A DNA stretch of 47,925 nucleotides from an uncultured Roseovarius sp. (GTDB lineage Bacteria; Pseudomonadota; Alphaproteobacteria; Rhodobacterales; Rhodobacteraceae), in assembly GCA_934501475.1 (NCBI GenBank), contig CAKSUL010000009.1:1-47925 (forward strand), written 5' to 3'. Within the stretch, counting starts at the first letter, position 1. Each line of letters begins with the position of its first letter. A program made the translations under genes and the position numbers. Under the pieces are notes generated by a model. The model saw nothing but the letters and a program-made list of their open reading frames with translations, searched no databases and was not told the origin of the DNA. Shown piece after piece: positions 25,520 through 36,652 of the stretch.

Positions 25520-26427
25520 CAGTCATCCCCCCGGCGCAGTTTTGGATTGAGCACGTCGCGCAGCCAGTCCCCCAGCAGGTTCAGCGCCAGGATCAGCGCA
25601 ATCAGCACGAGGGCAGGGTAGAAGGTGATCCACCAGCTGCCCGAGAAGATGAATTCGAACCCCGAGCGGATCAATGACCCGAGCGAAGGGCGATCGACCG
25701 GCATCCCGAGCCCGAGAAAGCTGAGCGCCGCCTCGGTCATGATCGCCTCGGCGACCTGGATGGTCGAGATCACCAGAATCGGCGTCATGGTATTGGGCAG
25801 GATATGTTTCCACATCACCTTGCGCGCCGGCAGGCCGATGACGCGGGCGGCATCGACATATTCCTTGTTGCGCTCGCCCAGCACGGACGAGCGCACGGTG
25901 CGCGCGAATTTCGGCCATTCGGCGATGCCGATGATCACGATCAGCATGATGATGGCGTAATCGGCATAGACATTGGCATCGAACGCCGCCTGAAACAGCG
26001 CCAGCACGATTATGGCGATCATGAGCGTGCTGAGCGACATCTGGATATCGGCAAGGCGCATCAGAAAGGCGTCGATCCAGCCGCCCTTGTAGCCCGCGAT
26101 CAGCCCGAGCGTGACGCCCAGAATCCCCTGCACGATCACCGCGCCGATGCCGATCAGCAGCGAAATGCCGGTGCCATACATGATGGTGGACAGCACGCCG
26201 CGCCCCTGCGCGTCGGTGCCCAGCAGGAACCGCTCATCGCCGCCGGGTTTCCAGCTGGGGGGCATTTCGCTGTCCATGATGTCAAGCTGCATCAGATCAT
26301 AGGGGTTTTGCGGGGCGATCAGCGGCGCCAGCGCGGCCATCATCACGAGGAACAGCAGAACGATTCCGGCCCCGATGGCAACCGGATCGGACAGGAACCG
26401 GCTGAGAAATCCCTTGAACGAAATCAT
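25519..26427 (-). CDS. dppC: Dipeptide/oligopeptide ABC transporter permease (DppC-type)
   Basis: A 302-residue inner-membrane permease with an N-terminal helix followed by a periplasmic loop and five more hydrophobic segments. The LIGIGAVIVQGILGVTLGLIAGY region opens the transport domain, and the cytoplasmic EAA-type loop is YVDAARVIGLPARKVMWKHILPNTMTPI. The C-terminal EAALSFLGLGMPVDRPSLGSLI block is the DppC hallmark. Its start overlaps the dppB stop by 4 nt. Complete and typical in length. Confidence 0.94.
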   Translation of the reverse strand: MISFKGFLSRFLSDPVAIGAGIVLLFLVMMAALAPLIAPQNPYDLMQLDIMDSEMPPSWKPGGDERFLLGTDAQGRGVLSTIMYGTGISLLIGIGAVIVQGILGVTLGLIAGYKGGWIDAFLMRLADIQMSLSTLMIAIIVLALFQAAFDANVYADYAIIMLIVIIGIAEWPKFARTVRSSVLGERNKEYVDAARVIGLPARKVMWKHILPNTMTPILVISTIQVAEAIMTEAALSFLGLGMPVDRPSLGSLIRSGFEFIFSGSWWITFYPALVLIALILALNLLGDWLRDVLNPKLRRGDD

Positions 26428-27410
26428 GCCTTTGCCCCCGGAAGTTTGACCATCGGGTTGATCAATGTGTAGACGAAATCGACGATGGTGTTGACGACCA
26501 CGAAAATCAGGCCGACCACGATGATATAGGCGATGATCAGCGGCGTATCGACCCGGTTCACCGCCTCAAGAAACAGGAAGCCCATGCCGGGCCACTGAAA
26601 GACGGTTTCGGTCAGGATCGTATAGGCGATCAGCGTGCCGATCATCAGCCCGCCGACCGTGACCACCGGCAACAGCGTGTTGCGGAAGGCATGGACATAA
26701 CGCACCCGCCGGTTCGACAGGCCCTTGGCGCGGGCAAAACGGACATAATCGGTGCCCATCGCCTCCATCATCTCGGCGCGCACAAGGCGGATGAACAGCG
26801 GCAGCATGATGGACGACAGCGAAATGCAGGGCAGGATCAGATGCGCCAGCCCGTCCCATGTCAGGAACCCGGTCTGCCAGCCCCAGGGCATGGTATAGGT
26901 TTCGCCGCGCCCGAAGGCGGGCAGCCATTTCAACTCGACCCCGAAAATCCAGACCAGGAAGATCGCGGTGAGGAAGACGGGCACGGAAATGCCGATGATA
27001 CTGCCGGTCATGATCGTCTTGGCCAGCCATTTGTCGCGGTTGATGGCGCAATAGATGCCGCCGGGAATGGAGAGCGACAGAAAGATGAAGACCGAGCCCA
27101 GGACAAGCTCGAACGTCGCCGGGAACTTGGCCATGATCACGTCGAGCGCCGGGCGCTTGAAGAAATAGGACGTGCCCAGATCGCCCTGCACGGCATTGCC
27201 CAGAAAACGGCCGTATTGAACAAGGAACGGATCGTTCAGGCCCAGATTGTCGCGCATCAACTGACGCTCGGCCTCGGATACGGACTGGCCGACAAGTTCG
27301 CGCAGCGGATCCCCCAGATTGCCCTGGATGGAAAAGCCGATCAAGGAAATGACAAACATCACGACCACCGCCTGGATTGCGCGACGGATGAGAAAGGCGA
27401 TTATATGCAT
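26424..27410 (-). CDS. dppB: Dipeptide/oligopeptide ABC transporter permease (DppB-type)
   Basis: A 328-residue inner-membrane permease starting MHIIAFLIRRAIQAVVVMFVISLIGFSI, the usual DppB opening. The loop YVRFARAKGLSNRRVRYVHAFRN carries the EAA-like motif, and the C-terminal block TETVFQWPGMGFLFLEAVNRVDTPLI is diagnostic. It is the first permease after dppA, separated by a 148-bp gap with a strong stem-loop. Complete and typical in length. Confidence 0.94.
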   Translation of the reverse strand: MHIIAFLIRRAIQAVVVMFVISLIGFSIQGNLGDPLRELVGQSVSEAERQLMRDNLGLNDPFLVQYGRFLGNAVQGDLGTSYFFKRPALDVIMAKFPATFELVLGSVFIFLSLSIPGGIYCAINRDKWLAKTIMTGSIIGISVPVFLTAIFLVWIFGVELKWLPAFGRGETYTMPWGWQTGFLTWDGLAHLILPCISLSSIMLPLFIRLVRAEMMEAMGTDYVRFARAKGLSNRRVRYVHAFRNTLLPVVTVGGLMIGTLIAYTILTETVFQWPGMGFLFLEAVNRVDTPLIIAYIIVVGLIFVVVNTIVDFVYTLINPMVKLPGAKA

Positions 27411-27526
27411 TTGTCGGGTGCTAACTCTGCGATGTGCTGGAGGGGCCGCAGCACCCCGGATCGCGCGCCGTGGCGGTCACGGGACCGGCGCGCACAGGAT
27501 CGGGGGCGGGGCAGCGGGTTGAGAGG

Positions 27527-27548
27527 CGGGCCGGATCGCTCCGGCCCG
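27527..27548 (-). terminator. Stem-loop between dppA and dppB
   Basis: CGGGCCGGA, a TCGC loop, then TCCGGCCCG gives a perfect 9-bp GC stem 10 bp after the dppA stop on the sense strand. There is no T-run. In ABC operons such stem-loops behind the binding-protein gene are known to stabilise the upstream mRNA and attenuate the downstream genes. Confidence 0.55.
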
Positions 27549-27558
27549 ACGTTATCGG

Positions 27559-29094
27559 TTACTTGTTGATGACCAGATCGCCCAGATAGGGGAAGTCCAT
27601 CACGTTCAGCACCGGCTCGATCTCGACCCCCTTGCGGGCGGCCCATGCCAGATCCTGCCAATGCAGCGGAACGAACGCGGCCTCGTCATAGAGGATCTGT
27701 TCGACCTTCTGCAGCATCTCGGCGCGCTTGGCCTCATCCGTTTCGGTCAGCGACGCGACGGTCAGGCTGTCCACCTCGGCGTTGGAATAATTGCCCGAGT
27801 TATACTGCCCGCGGCCGGTATCGGCATCGGGAGTCATGGCCAGGAATTCGCTGAAGTTGGCGCTGTCCTCGGTGTCGGCATGCCAGCCGATCATCATGAT
27901 GTCCGCGGCGCGTTCATCATATTTGGGCCAGTATTGCGCCTTGGGCATGGTCGTCAGATCGACGGTGATCTTGATCTGAGCCAGCATCGCCGCGGCCGCC
28001 TCGCAGATCTTGTAATCGTTCACGTAGCGGTTGTTGGGGCACATCATGGAGACGTTGAAGCCGTTGGCATAGCCGGCCTCTTCCATCAGTTCGCGTGCCT
28101 TGGCTACGTCAAAGCGCGGCGTGAGGGACGGGTTGTGCCCGATATAGCCCTTGGGCGATTGTTGGGCCGCCGCGGTGCCGAAACCCTTCATGATCTTGTC
28201 CACGATGCCCTGATTGTTGATCGCATGGACGATCGCCTGACGCACCTTGACATTGGCCAGGGCCTCATTGCGCTTGCCGTTCAATTGCAGCGTGATGATG
28301 CGCGTGCCGCTCATCGTGACCAGATCGGTGTTCTTGTCGTTCTCGATGCGCTCCAGGTCGGTGGGGGGCACGGGGGCGATGAAATCGACATCACCGGCCA
28401 GCAGGGCCGCGACGCGGGTCGGGGCCTCCTTGATCGGGGTCAGGATGGCCTTCTGCACATTGCCGGGGCTGGCGGTGTCCCAATAGTTGGGGTTGCGGTC
28501 AAACACCATGCGCACGCCCTGTTCGCGCTCGGTCACGGTGAAGGGGCCGGTTCCGGAGACGTTGCGCGACGCAAAGCTGTCACCGTGTTTCACGACTTCG
28601 GGCTCATCGGCGTAGAATTTGCTGTCCATCGGGAACACATAGGTCGCCGTGTGCAGGATCAGCGGGCTGGGGCCGTCCGTCTTGACCTCGACAGTCAGGT
28701 CGTCCAGCGCCGTGACCGAGGTCCAGCCAGCAAATACACCCTTGAAATCAGGAGATGATTTCAGGCGATCAAAGGTCCAGACCACATCGGCGGCGGTCAT
28801 CGGATTGCCCGAATGGAAGGTCACGCCATCGCGCAGCTTGAAGCGCATGGTGGTGTCATCCACCCGTTCCCAGCTTTCGGCCAGACGGCCGTCAAAGCCG
28901 AAATCCTTGTTCCAGCGCACAAGCGGGTCAAACACCATATGGCTCAGTTGCAGCGTGCCACCCGAAAGCTGCTCATGCGGGTCCAGCGACACCGGATCGG
29001 CGTCATAGGCAAAGTTCAGCGTCTGCGCCGGCGCCATCGTGGCGGCGGTCACGGCAATCGCGGTTGCCGTGGCAAGTCTTCGTATCGTTTTCAT
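27559..29094 (-). CDS. dppA: Dipeptide/oligopeptide ABC transporter substrate-binding protein
   Basis: A 511-residue periplasmic binding protein of the SBP_bac_5 family. The N-terminus is a signal peptide (MKTIRRLATATAIAVTAATMAPAQ) without a lipobox, so it is soluble in the periplasm. The mature part starts LNFAYDADPVSLDPHEQLSGG, the usual start for this family, and includes FKLRDGVTFHSGNPMTAADV and the RVAALLAGDVDFI block. It delivers the ligand to DppBC. The ligand is not identified: such clusters may carry peptides, glutathione or other compounds. It is the first gene of the operon, transcribed from the interval at 29095-29400. Confidence 0.94.
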   Translation of the reverse strand: MKTIRRLATATAIAVTAATMAPAQTLNFAYDADPVSLDPHEQLSGGTLQLSHMVFDPLVRWNKDFGFDGRLAESWERVDDTTMRFKLRDGVTFHSGNPMTAADVVWTFDRLKSSPDFKGVFAGWTSVTALDDLTVEVKTDGPSPLILHTATYVFPMDSKFYADEPEVVKHGDSFASRNVSGTGPFTVTEREQGVRMVFDRNPNYWDTASPGNVQKAILTPIKEAPTRVAALLAGDVDFIAPVPPTDLERIENDKNTDLVTMSGTRIITLQLNGKRNEALANVKVRQAIVHAINNQGIVDKIMKGFGTAAAQQSPKGYIGHNPSLTPRFDVAKARELMEEAGYANGFNVSMMCPNNRYVNDYKICEAAAAMLAQIKITVDLTTMPKAQYWPKYDERAADIMMIGWHADTEDSANFSEFLAMTPDADTGRGQYNSGNYSNAEVDSLTVASLTETDEAKRAEMLQKVEQILYDEAAFVPLHWQDLAWAARKGVEIEPVLNVMDFPYLGDLVINK

Positions 29095-29400
29095 GAATCA
29101 TCTCCCTTTTGAGCGGGCGCTGTCGCGCAAGACAGGCGCCAAGACAGGCGCGCGGGCCCGGACATGGCGGGCAGGTTGTCCCGAATCCTGCCCGGTGTAA
29201 AGCCTGCGTTCCGTCGCGTCATCTGTGCAGGCAGGCCCAAGTCGCGGTGAATATGTCGGATTTCCGGGGCGGTCTTAACGAAATATCAGGCGTTTTCGAT
29301 ACAGGATCAGGGGGCGATGACATTGACGCCGGGAAGGGGACGCAATACTGATCAAAACACTCGGATACCGGGGGCGCACGGCCCCCTTGAGGGGGGCTTG
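29095..29400. other. 306-bp divergent upstream region of dppA and the permease gene
   Basis: Holds the promoters of the dpp operon (minus) and the iron-type permease (plus). A short GC stem (GGGGG at 29370-29374, CCCCC at 29382-29386) sits just before the permease ribosome-binding site GAGGGGGG. No ORF or RNA gene recognised. Promoter motifs were not convincing enough to place. Confidence 0.5.
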
Positions 29401-31074
29401 ATGAGCGAACGACTGTTGTATCGGCTGGCCTGGGGTATTGCGGCGCTCTGCGTGGCGCCCATTGTCGCGGCGGCACTTGCGGCGGTCACCGGGGATCTGG
29501 ACACCTGGCGCACGGTTCTTGCCCCGGTCCTGCCGCGCTATACCTATACGACGCTGGTTCTGGTCGCGGTGGTCGGGCTTTCGAGCGCGTTCATCGGCAC
29601 GCTGGCGGCGTGGCTGGTGACGGTCTATCGCTTTCCGGGGGTGCGCTGGCTTGAGATTGCGCTGGCGCTGCCGCTGGCGTTTCCGGCCTATGTGCTGGCC
29701 TATGCCTATACGACGCTGCTGGATCATCCCGGTGTCGTGCAGACGGTGCTGCGCGACGTCACCGGATGGGGGCCGCGCGACTATTGGTTCCCCGAAATCC
29801 GCAGCCTTGGCGGCGCGGCGGCGATGCTGACCTTCGTGCTTTATCCATACGTGTATCTTCTGGCGCGCGCATCATTCCGCCAGCAAAGCTCGAACGCGTT
29901 TCTGGTGGCGCGCACGTTGGGGCGCTCGCCGGTCACGGCGTTCTGGCGCGTGGCGCTGCCGATGGCGCGCCCGGCGATCGTGGGGGGCGCATTGCTGGCG
30001 ATCATGGAGACGATTTCGGATTTCGGCACGGTGGCATTCTTCAACGTCCAGACCTTTGCCACCGGGATCTATCAGGCGTGGTTTTCGCTGGGCGACCGGG
30101 CGGCGGCGGCGCAATTGTCGCTGTGCCTGCTGAGTTTCGCCCTGCTGCTGGCCGGGCTTGAGCGCGCGCAGCGCGGACGCGCGCGCACAGCCGGGCGCGG
30201 CGTGCGCTTCGAGGCGCTGGAAAAGCCGCATCTCAAGGGGGTTGCCGGCTGGGCGGCGATGGCGCTGTGCCTGGTTCCGGTGCTGGCGGGATTCGTGATC
30301 CCGGTGATCATGCTGGGCGTCATGGCGATCGGATCGGATCAAAGCCTGTTCAGCACCCGCTATCTGACATTGATGTCCAATTCGGTCCTGTTGGCCGGCG
30401 TTGCGGCGGTTCTGACCGTGGCGGGCGCGATCGTCATCGGGTTTCGCGCGCGCACGCGCCCGGGCCGGACCTCGCGCGGGTTGGTGATCGGGGCCGGGCT
30501 GGGCTATGCGGTGCCCGGCGGTGTGATCGCCGTGGGGCTGATGGTGCCGCTGGCGGGGCTGGACAACGCGATTGACGCGATGATGGATGCGCGTTTCGGG
30601 ATCAGCACGGGATTGCTGATCACCGGGTCGATCTGGCTGATGGTGCTGGCCTATATGGCCCGGTTCATGGCCGCCGCGCTGAACGCCTATGACAGCGGCA
30701 TGGCCACGGTGCCACAGCATTACGACGCCATCGCGCGCAGCCTGGGCCAACCCGCGCCGCGCCTCTTGTGGCGGGTGCATCTGCCGGTGGCGCGGGCCTC
30801 GGTGCTGACCGCGCTGCTGATCGTGTTCGTGGACGTGATGAAGGAGCTGCCCGCCACGCTGATCCTGCATCCGTTCAACTTTCAGACGCTGGCGGTGCAG
30901 GCGCATCGGCTGGCCGCGGATGAGCGTCTGGCCGATGCGGCGGTGCCGTCGCTGGTTCTGGTGGCGTTCGGTCTGTTGCCGGTGATCATCCTGTGCCGGT
31001 CGATCGGCCATGAAGGCAACGTGCGCGTCGGCCCGGCCCGCGCCATTTCAAATGTAAAACCGGCGCCCTCATGA
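29401..31074 (+). CDS. Iron(III)-type ABC transporter permease, fused two-domain
   Basis: A 557-residue inner-membrane protein made of two permease halves, the layout of FbpB/SfuB and ThiP. Each half has about six hydrophobic segments and one EAA-type loop: [22 protein letters not shown] in the first and [23 protein letters not shown] in the second. The second half contains [23 protein letters not shown], a block typical of the iron(III) group. ATG 29401 has GAGGGGGG upstream; the frame opens at 29317. No binding protein or ATPase gene is adjacent, so its partners are elsewhere. Ferric iron is the likely but unproven substrate. Confidence 0.9.
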   Translation: MSERLLYRLAWGIAALCVAPIVAAALAAVTGDLDTWRTVLAPVLPRYTYTTLVLVAVVGLSSAFIGTLAAWLVTVYRFPGVRWLEIALALPLAFPAYVLAYAYTTLLDHPGVVQTVLRDVTGWGPRDYWFPEIRSLGGAAAMLTFVLYPYVYLLARASFRQQSSNAFLVARTLGRSPVTAFWRVALPMARPAIVGGALLAIMETISDFGTVAFFNVQTFATGIYQAWFSLGDRAAAAQLSLCLLSFALLLAGLERAQRGRARTAGRGVRFEALEKPHLKGVAGWAAMALCLVPVLAGFVIPVIMLGVMAIGSDQSLFSTRYLTLMSNSVLLAGVAAVLTVAGAIVIGFRARTRPGRTSRGLVIGAGLGYAVPGGVIAVGLMVPLAGLDNAIDAMMDARFGISTGLLITGSIWLMVLAYMARFMAAALNAYDSGMATVPQHYDAIARSLGQPAPRLLWRVHLPVARASVLTALLIVFVDVMKELPATLILHPFNFQTLAVQAHRLAADERLADAAVPSLVLVAFGLLPVIILCRSIGHEGNVRVGPARAISNVKPAPS

Positions 31075-31192
31075 CCCGCGCCCCGCAGATGCACTATTTT
31101 CCCGCCCACCCTTGCAGCCCCTTGGGCGCACTAATAAGACTCCCTTAGGACATGATCGGTATGGATCAGACACAACCACCAGGCAGGCTCAC

Positions 31193-31825
31193 ATGAAAGA
31201 CCCGATTGACACATATATGAACACCCTCGTGCCGATGGTGGTCGAACAGACCAGCCGTGGTGAGCGGGCGTATGACATCTTTTCCCGGCTGCTGAAGGAG
31301 CGGATCATCTTCCTCAGCGGCCCGGTCCATGACGGCATGTCCTCGCTGATCGTGGCGCAGTTGCTGCATCTTGAGGCGGAAAACCCGTCCAAGGAAATCA
31401 GCATGTATATCAACAGCCCCGGTGGCGTGGTCACCTCCGGCCTGTCGATCTATGACACGATGCAGTATATCCGCCCGGCCGTCTCGACGCTTGTGATCGG
31501 GCAGGCGGCCAGCATGGGATCACTGTTGCTGACCGCCGGTGAGCCGGGGATGCGGTTCTCGCTGCCCAACTCGCGGATCATGGTGCACCAGCCCTCGGGC
31601 GGGTATCAGGGGCAGGCGACGGACATCATGATCCACGCCGAGGAGACCCTGAAACTCAAGCGGCGCCTGAACGAGATCTACGTCAAGCATACGGGCCAAA
31701 CCCTGAAGAAAGTCGAAGACGCGCTGGAGCGCGACAACTTCATGGCCCCCAGTGACGCCAAGGCCTGGGGCCTCATCGACGAGATCGTCGAAAACCGGGC
31801 CAAACCGGACGAGGCCGAGAAATAA
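31193..31825 (+). CDS. clpP: ATP-dependent Clp protease proteolytic subunit
   Basis: A 210-residue serine protease that forms the barrel of ClpXP for degrading regulatory and damaged proteins. The catalytic triad is visible: Ser107 in [11 protein letters not shown], His132 in MVHQPSGG and Asp181 in ALERDNFM. The N-terminal propeptide is short ([19 protein letters not shown]). The start ATG 31193 is the first with the family beginning; the open frame at 31112 is not used. clpX follows 138 bp later in the same direction, the standard pairing. A heat-shock promoter was not clearly seen. Confidence 0.97.
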   Translation: MKDPIDTYMNTLVPMVVEQTSRGERAYDIFSRLLKERIIFLSGPVHDGMSSLIVAQLLHLEAENPSKEISMYINSPGGVVTSGLSIYDTMQYIRPAVSTLVIGQAASMGSLLLTAGEPGMRFSLPNSRIMVHQPSGGYQGQATDIMIHAEETLKLKRRLNEIYVKHTGQTLKKVEDALERDNFMAPSDAKAWGLIDEIVENRAKPDEAEK

Positions 31826-31963
31826 ACCCGGTTTCGGGCCGGCAGCGGGCAGGGCATTTTGACATTGTGGCCGTCAGATACCTGCCCTAAGCTGCCAGCG
31901 AAGCCAAAAGAAGTCCGCCCGCCCCGTCGGGGCAGTGGCAGCACAGCGCGCGAAAGGTAGGTC

Positions 31964-33229
31964 ATGTCGAACAACTCAGGCAGCGACAGCAAGAACACCC
32001 TCTATTGCAGCTTCTGCGGCAAGAGCCAGCATGAGGTGCGCAAGCTGATCGCCGGCCCGACCGTATTCATCTGCGACGAATGCGTCGAATTGTGCATGGA
32101 CATCATCCGCGAGGAAACCCGCAGCGCCGGCCTCAAATCCACCGATGGCGTGCCGGCCCCGCGGGATATCTGCGATGTGCTGGACGATTATGTGATCGGT
32201 CAGGCCACGGCCAAGAAGGTTCTGTCGGTGGCGGTGCACAACCACTACAAGCGGCTGAATCACTCGGGCAAGTCCGGCGACATCGAACTGCAGAAATCCA
32301 ACATCATGCTGATCGGCCCCACCGGCTGTGGCAAGACATTGCTTGCCCAGACGCTGGCGCGCATCCTGGATGTGCCCTTTACCATGGCCGATGCGACCAC
32401 ATTGACCGAAGCGGGCTATGTCGGCGAAGACGTCGAGAACATCATCCTCAAGCTGTTGCAATCCTCGGAATACAATGTCGAGCGCGCACAGCGCGGGATC
32501 GTCTATATCGACGAGGTCGACAAGATCACCCGCAAGTCGGAAAACCCCTCGATCACCCGCGACGTGTCGGGCGAAGGCGTGCAGCAGGCGCTGCTCAAAC
32601 TCATGGAAGGCACCATTGCCGCGGTGCCCCCGCAGGGCGGGCGCAAACATCCCCAGCAGGAATTCCTGCAAGTGGATACGACGAATATCCTGTTCATCTG
32701 CGGCGGCGCCTTTGCCGGCCTCGACAAGATCATCGGCGCGCGCAACAAGGGCAGCGCGATGGGCTTTGGCGCCGATGTGCGTGACAAGGATGATCGCGGC
32801 GTCGGCGAGGTGTTCAAGGATCTCGAGCCCGAGGATCTGCTGAAATTCGGCCTGATCCCCGAATTCGTCGGCCGCCTGCCGGTGATCGCCACGCTCGAGG
32901 ATCTGGACGAGGATGCGCTGGTCACCATCCTGACCCAGCCCAAGAACGCGCTGGTCAAACAATATCAGCGCCTGTTCGAACTTGAGAACGCGCAGCTCAG
33001 CTTTACCGAAGACGCGCTCACCGCGATCGCCAAACGCGCCATCCGCCGCAAGACCGGCGCGCGCGGCCTGCGCTCGATCCTCGAGGACATCTTGCTGGAC
33101 ACGATGTTCGAACTGCCGAGCATGGAAAATGTGCGCGAAGTCGTGGTCAACGAAGAGGCGGTCACATCCGACGCCGCCCCGCTGATGATCTACGCCGATG
33201 TCAAGAAGGAAGAGGCCAGCGCGGGCTGA
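31964..33229 (+). CDS. clpX: ATP-dependent Clp protease ATP-binding subunit ClpX
   Basis: The AAA+ unfoldase that recognises tagged proteins and feeds them to ClpP. It has 421 residues. The N-terminal zinc-binding domain has the four cysteines CSFCGKSQ and CDECVELC. The AAA+ module has Walker A GPTGCGKT and Walker [11 protein letters not shown], with the [10 protein letters not shown] pore-region block. The C-terminal domain contains the [15 protein letters not shown] sensor-2 arginine block. AGGTAGG precedes the start. A copy of the dispersed repeat lies just past the stop. Confidence 0.98.
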   Translation: MSNNSGSDSKNTLYCSFCGKSQHEVRKLIAGPTVFICDECVELCMDIIREETRSAGLKSTDGVPAPRDICDVLDDYVIGQATAKKVLSVAVHNHYKRLNHSGKSGDIELQKSNIMLIGPTGCGKTLLAQTLARILDVPFTMADATTLTEAGYVGEDVENIILKLLQSSEYNVERAQRGIVYIDEVDKITRKSENPSITRDVSGEGVQQALLKLMEGTIAAVPPQGGRKHPQQEFLQVDTTNILFICGGAFAGLDKIIGARNKGSAMGFGADVRDKDDRGVGEVFKDLEPEDLLKFGLIPEFVGRLPVIATLEDLDEDALVTILTQPKNALVKQYQRLFELENAQLSFTEDALTAIAKRAIRRKTGARGLRSILEDILLDTMFELPSMENVREVVVNEEAVTSDAAPLMIYADVKKEEASAG

Positions 33230-33245
33230 ACCAATCCGCGCCGCC

Positions 33246-33268
33246 TCTTCTTCTTTGCAGAAATACTC
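33246..33268. repeat. Dispersed intergenic repeat, variant copy
   Basis: TCTTCTTCTTTGCAGAAATA then CTC, 17 bp after the clpX stop. Resembles the repeat at 11398-11421 in the same orientation and the complement of the one split by the transposon. A second small stem (GGGGC-AAA-GCCCC, 33309-33321) follows and may help to end the clpX transcript. Confidence 0.55.
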
Positions 33269-33456
33269 TGGGGGAGCGTATTGAAATCCGGCAGGATTTC
33301 GATGCGCGGGGGCAAAGCCCCTGTTCCCGCCTGTGCTGCGCGCCCGCCGGGCCGGGCCGCGTTATCGGGGCAATTCCGGCGATTTCCGCCAATGCGGGCA
33401 CTGGACCTTTGGCCGCGAATACGCCATATCAAAGGCAATGATTGGCGGAGGTCCAG

Positions 33457-33840
33457 ATGGGAATTCTCAAAACGCTCCTGCGGGCGGTGACATGGTGGAA
33501 CGGGCAGACCCTGAACACACAGTTTTACACATGGCGCAAGGGCGTCAAGGTGGGCGAAGACGATCAGGGTAATGCGTTCTATACCACCAAGGACGGAAAA
33601 CGCCGCTGGGTGATCTTCAACGGTGAGGCCGAGGCCAGCCGCGTGTCGCCCGATTGGCATGGCTGGCTGCATCATACGTTCAAGGAATTGCCCACCGATC
33701 AGCCGCTGCCACGCAAGACATGGGAAATCCCGCATCAGGAAAACCTGACCGGCACCGCCCTTGCCTATGCGCCCGCCGGCTCGATCCGGCGCGCCGAACC
33801 CGCGACCCGGCGTGATTATGAGGCCTGGAGCCCGGAATAG
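33457..33840 (+). CDS. NDUFA12-family complex I accessory subunit
   Basis: A 127-residue protein of the NDUFA12/B17.2 family, an accessory subunit of respiratory complex I known from mitochondria and shared with alphaproteobacteria. The blocks [38 protein letters not shown] and [21 protein letters not shown] are characteristic, as is the C-terminal YAPAGSIRR. It binds at the matrix-side arm in mitochondria. ATG 33457 has GGAGG eight to nine bases upstream; the frame opens at 33442. It heads a group with mlaD and the DUF2155 gene, a conserved order in this family of bacteria. Confidence 0.95.
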   Translation: MGILKTLLRAVTWWNGQTLNTQFYTWRKGVKVGEDDQGNAFYTTKDGKRRWVIFNGEAEASRVSPDWHGWLHHTFKELPTDQPLPRKTWEIPHQENLTGTALAYAPAGSIRRAEPATRRDYEAWSPE

Positions 33841-33849
33841 GCGCATCGC

Positions 33850-34308
33850 ATGTCTGAAAACACCACAGAAGTGATCATCGGCACCGCCGTGCTGGCCGTT
33901 GCCATCGGCTTTCTGGTTTATGCCGGGCAGGTGGCGGGGTTTGCCGGGGGCGGCGACAGCTATAAGTTGACCGCCAGTTTCCGCTCGGCCGACGGGGTCG
34001 ATGTCGGCACCGATGTGCGGCTGGCGGGGGTCAAGGTGGGGCGCGTGACCGAACTTGCGCTTGATCCCGAAACCTACCGCGCCGATGCCAGTTTCAGCGT
34101 GCGCAACGGGATCGAAGTGCCCGATGACAGCGCGGTGGCGATCTCGTCCGAGGGGCTGCTGGGCGGCAATTATGTCGAGATACTGCCCGGTGGCTCGCCG
34201 TTTTTCTTTGCGCCCGGCGATCAGATCGAATTCACCCAAGGATCGGTCAGCCTGGTGTCGCTGCTGATGAAATTTGTCGCAGGTGACAGCGAGGAAAAAA
34301 CCGAATGA
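33850..34308 (+). CDS. mlaD: Outer-membrane lipid asymmetry protein MlaD
   Basis: A 152-residue inner-membrane anchored periplasmic protein. One membrane helix at about residues 10-29 (IIGTAVLAVAIGFLVYAG) precedes the MlaD/MCE domain (about 38-120) with SADGVDVGTDVRLAGVKVGRV and SEGLLGGNYVEILPGG, the hallmark blocks. MlaD forms the substrate-binding ring of the Mla phospholipid transporter that keeps the outer membrane asymmetric. mlaE, mlaF and the others are not in this window. It overlaps the DUF2155 start by 4 nt (ATGA). Confidence 0.94.
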   Translation: MSENTTEVIIGTAVLAVAIGFLVYAGQVAGFAGGGDSYKLTASFRSADGVDVGTDVRLAGVKVGRVTELALDPETYRADASFSVRNGIEVPDDSAVAISSEGLLGGNYVEILPGGSPFFFAPGDQIEFTQGSVSLVSLLMKFVAGDSEEKTE

Positions 34309-34667
34309 GGGTGCTTGCGCTTGCGGCTTGTCTGATGATGACCGCCGGCATGGCGCAGGCCCAGCAGACTGCGGCCATCGGCACCGGGGCCGCCCTGCGC
34401 GCGCTGGAAAAGATATCCGGCGAGGTGACGGATTTGATTCTGGCGCCGGGTGAGCAGGCCGAATTTGGCCGCCTGACCATCGAAATGGCCCAGTGCCGCT
34501 ATCCGCAGGGGGATCCGTCCGGTGACGCTTATGCGTTCCTGACCATCCGCGAACAGGGCATCGAGGAGCCGGTTTTCTCGGGCTGGATGATCGCGTCCTC
34601 GCCGGCGCTCAACGCGCTGGATCATCCGCGTTATGACGTCTGGGTCATGCGCTGCAAGACCGACTGA
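34305..34667 (+). CDS. DUF2155 family periplasmic protein
   Basis: A 120-residue protein with a signal peptide (MRVLALAACLMMTAGMAQA, cleavage after AQA). The mature part has the DUF2155 pattern: a C-terminal strand set around GRLTIEMAQCRYPQGDP, DAYAFLTIREQG and PVFSGWMIASSPALNALDHPRYDVWVMRC (only partial quotes). The family is limited to alphaproteobacteria and its role is unknown. Two cysteines in the mature part (GRLTIEMAQC and MRC near the end) could form a disulfide. It follows mlaD by overlap, and its last 37 nt overlap the convergent aat gene. Confidence 0.92.
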   Translation: MRVLALAACLMMTAGMAQAQQTAAIGTGAALRALEKISGEVTDLILAPGEQAEFGRLTIEMAQCRYPQGDPSGDAYAFLTIREQGIEEPVFSGWMIASSPALNALDHPRYDVWVMRCKTD

Positions 34668-35281
34668 GCGTCCGGGTCAGGCAGGAATTTCTCGATATCG
34701 GCCGTCCCTTGCAGCGCGGTGTCCAGTTGTGTGCGATAGGCCGCGCGGCTGATCTCGACCGCGCCCAGACTGGCAAGATGCGCGGTCAGGAACTGGGTGT
34801 CGAACAGCAGAAAACCACAGCGGTGCAGATGATCGACCAGATGCGCCAGCGCCAGTTTGGATGCATCCGTGGCGCGTGAAAACATGCTCTCGCCAAAGAA
34901 CGCCCGCCCGAGCGTGACACCGTAAACCCCGCCGATCAACGCCGCGCCGTCCCATATTTCGAGGGAATGGGCATGGCGCATGTGATGCAGCGCAAGGTAT
35001 TGCGCGCGGATTTCGGCGTTGATCCATGTCTGGTCACGATCCGCGCAGCCCTCAACAACGGCGGCGAAATCACGGTTCAGCGTCACCTGATACATCCCCC
35101 GCCGCATCCGCCGCGCCAATGAGCGCGAGATGTGAAAGCCATCCAGCGGCAGCACGCCGCGCCGACGGGGATCGACCCAGAACACCTCGGGATCGTCGTG
35201 CGATTCGGACATGGGAAAGACCCCGGCCGCATAGCCACGCAACAGCAATTCGGGCGTCAGGGCAAAGTCAGGCCGGGTCAA
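34631..35281 (-). CDS. aat: Leucyl/phenylalanyl-tRNA--protein transferase
   Basis: Transfers Leu or Phe from aminoacyl-tRNA to N-terminal Lys or Arg of proteins, making them substrates for ClpS-ClpAP degradation. It has 216 residues with the family blocks LLLRGYAAGVFPMSES, WVDPRRRGVLPLD, DQTWINAEIRAQY, HSLEIWDGAALIGGVYGV and the FFGESMFSR block. The 3' end overlaps the convergent DUF2155 gene by 37 nt. It lies directly before accC on the same strand with a 15-bp gap, so may be co-transcribed with it. Complete and typical in length. Confidence 0.96.
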   Translation of the reverse strand: MTRPDFALTPELLLRGYAAGVFPMSESHDDPEVFWVDPRRRGVLPLDGFHISRSLARRMRRGMYQVTLNRDFAAVVEGCADRDQTWINAEIRAQYLALHHMRHAHSLEIWDGAALIGGVYGVTLGRAFFGESMFSRATDASKLALAHLVDHLHRCGFLLFDTQFLTAHLASLGAVEISRAAYRTQLDTALQGTADIEKFLPDPDAQSVLQRMTQTS

Positions 35282-35296
35282 TCATTTCCCCCCTGC

Positions 35297-36642
<1,346 letters not shown>

Positions 36643-36652
36643 GCCGGTTGCC

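Noticed and set aside
31075..31192. Heat-shock (sigma-32) promoter before clpP
   Set aside because: CTTG-type hexamers are there, but spacing and the -10 box do not agree with the consensus.
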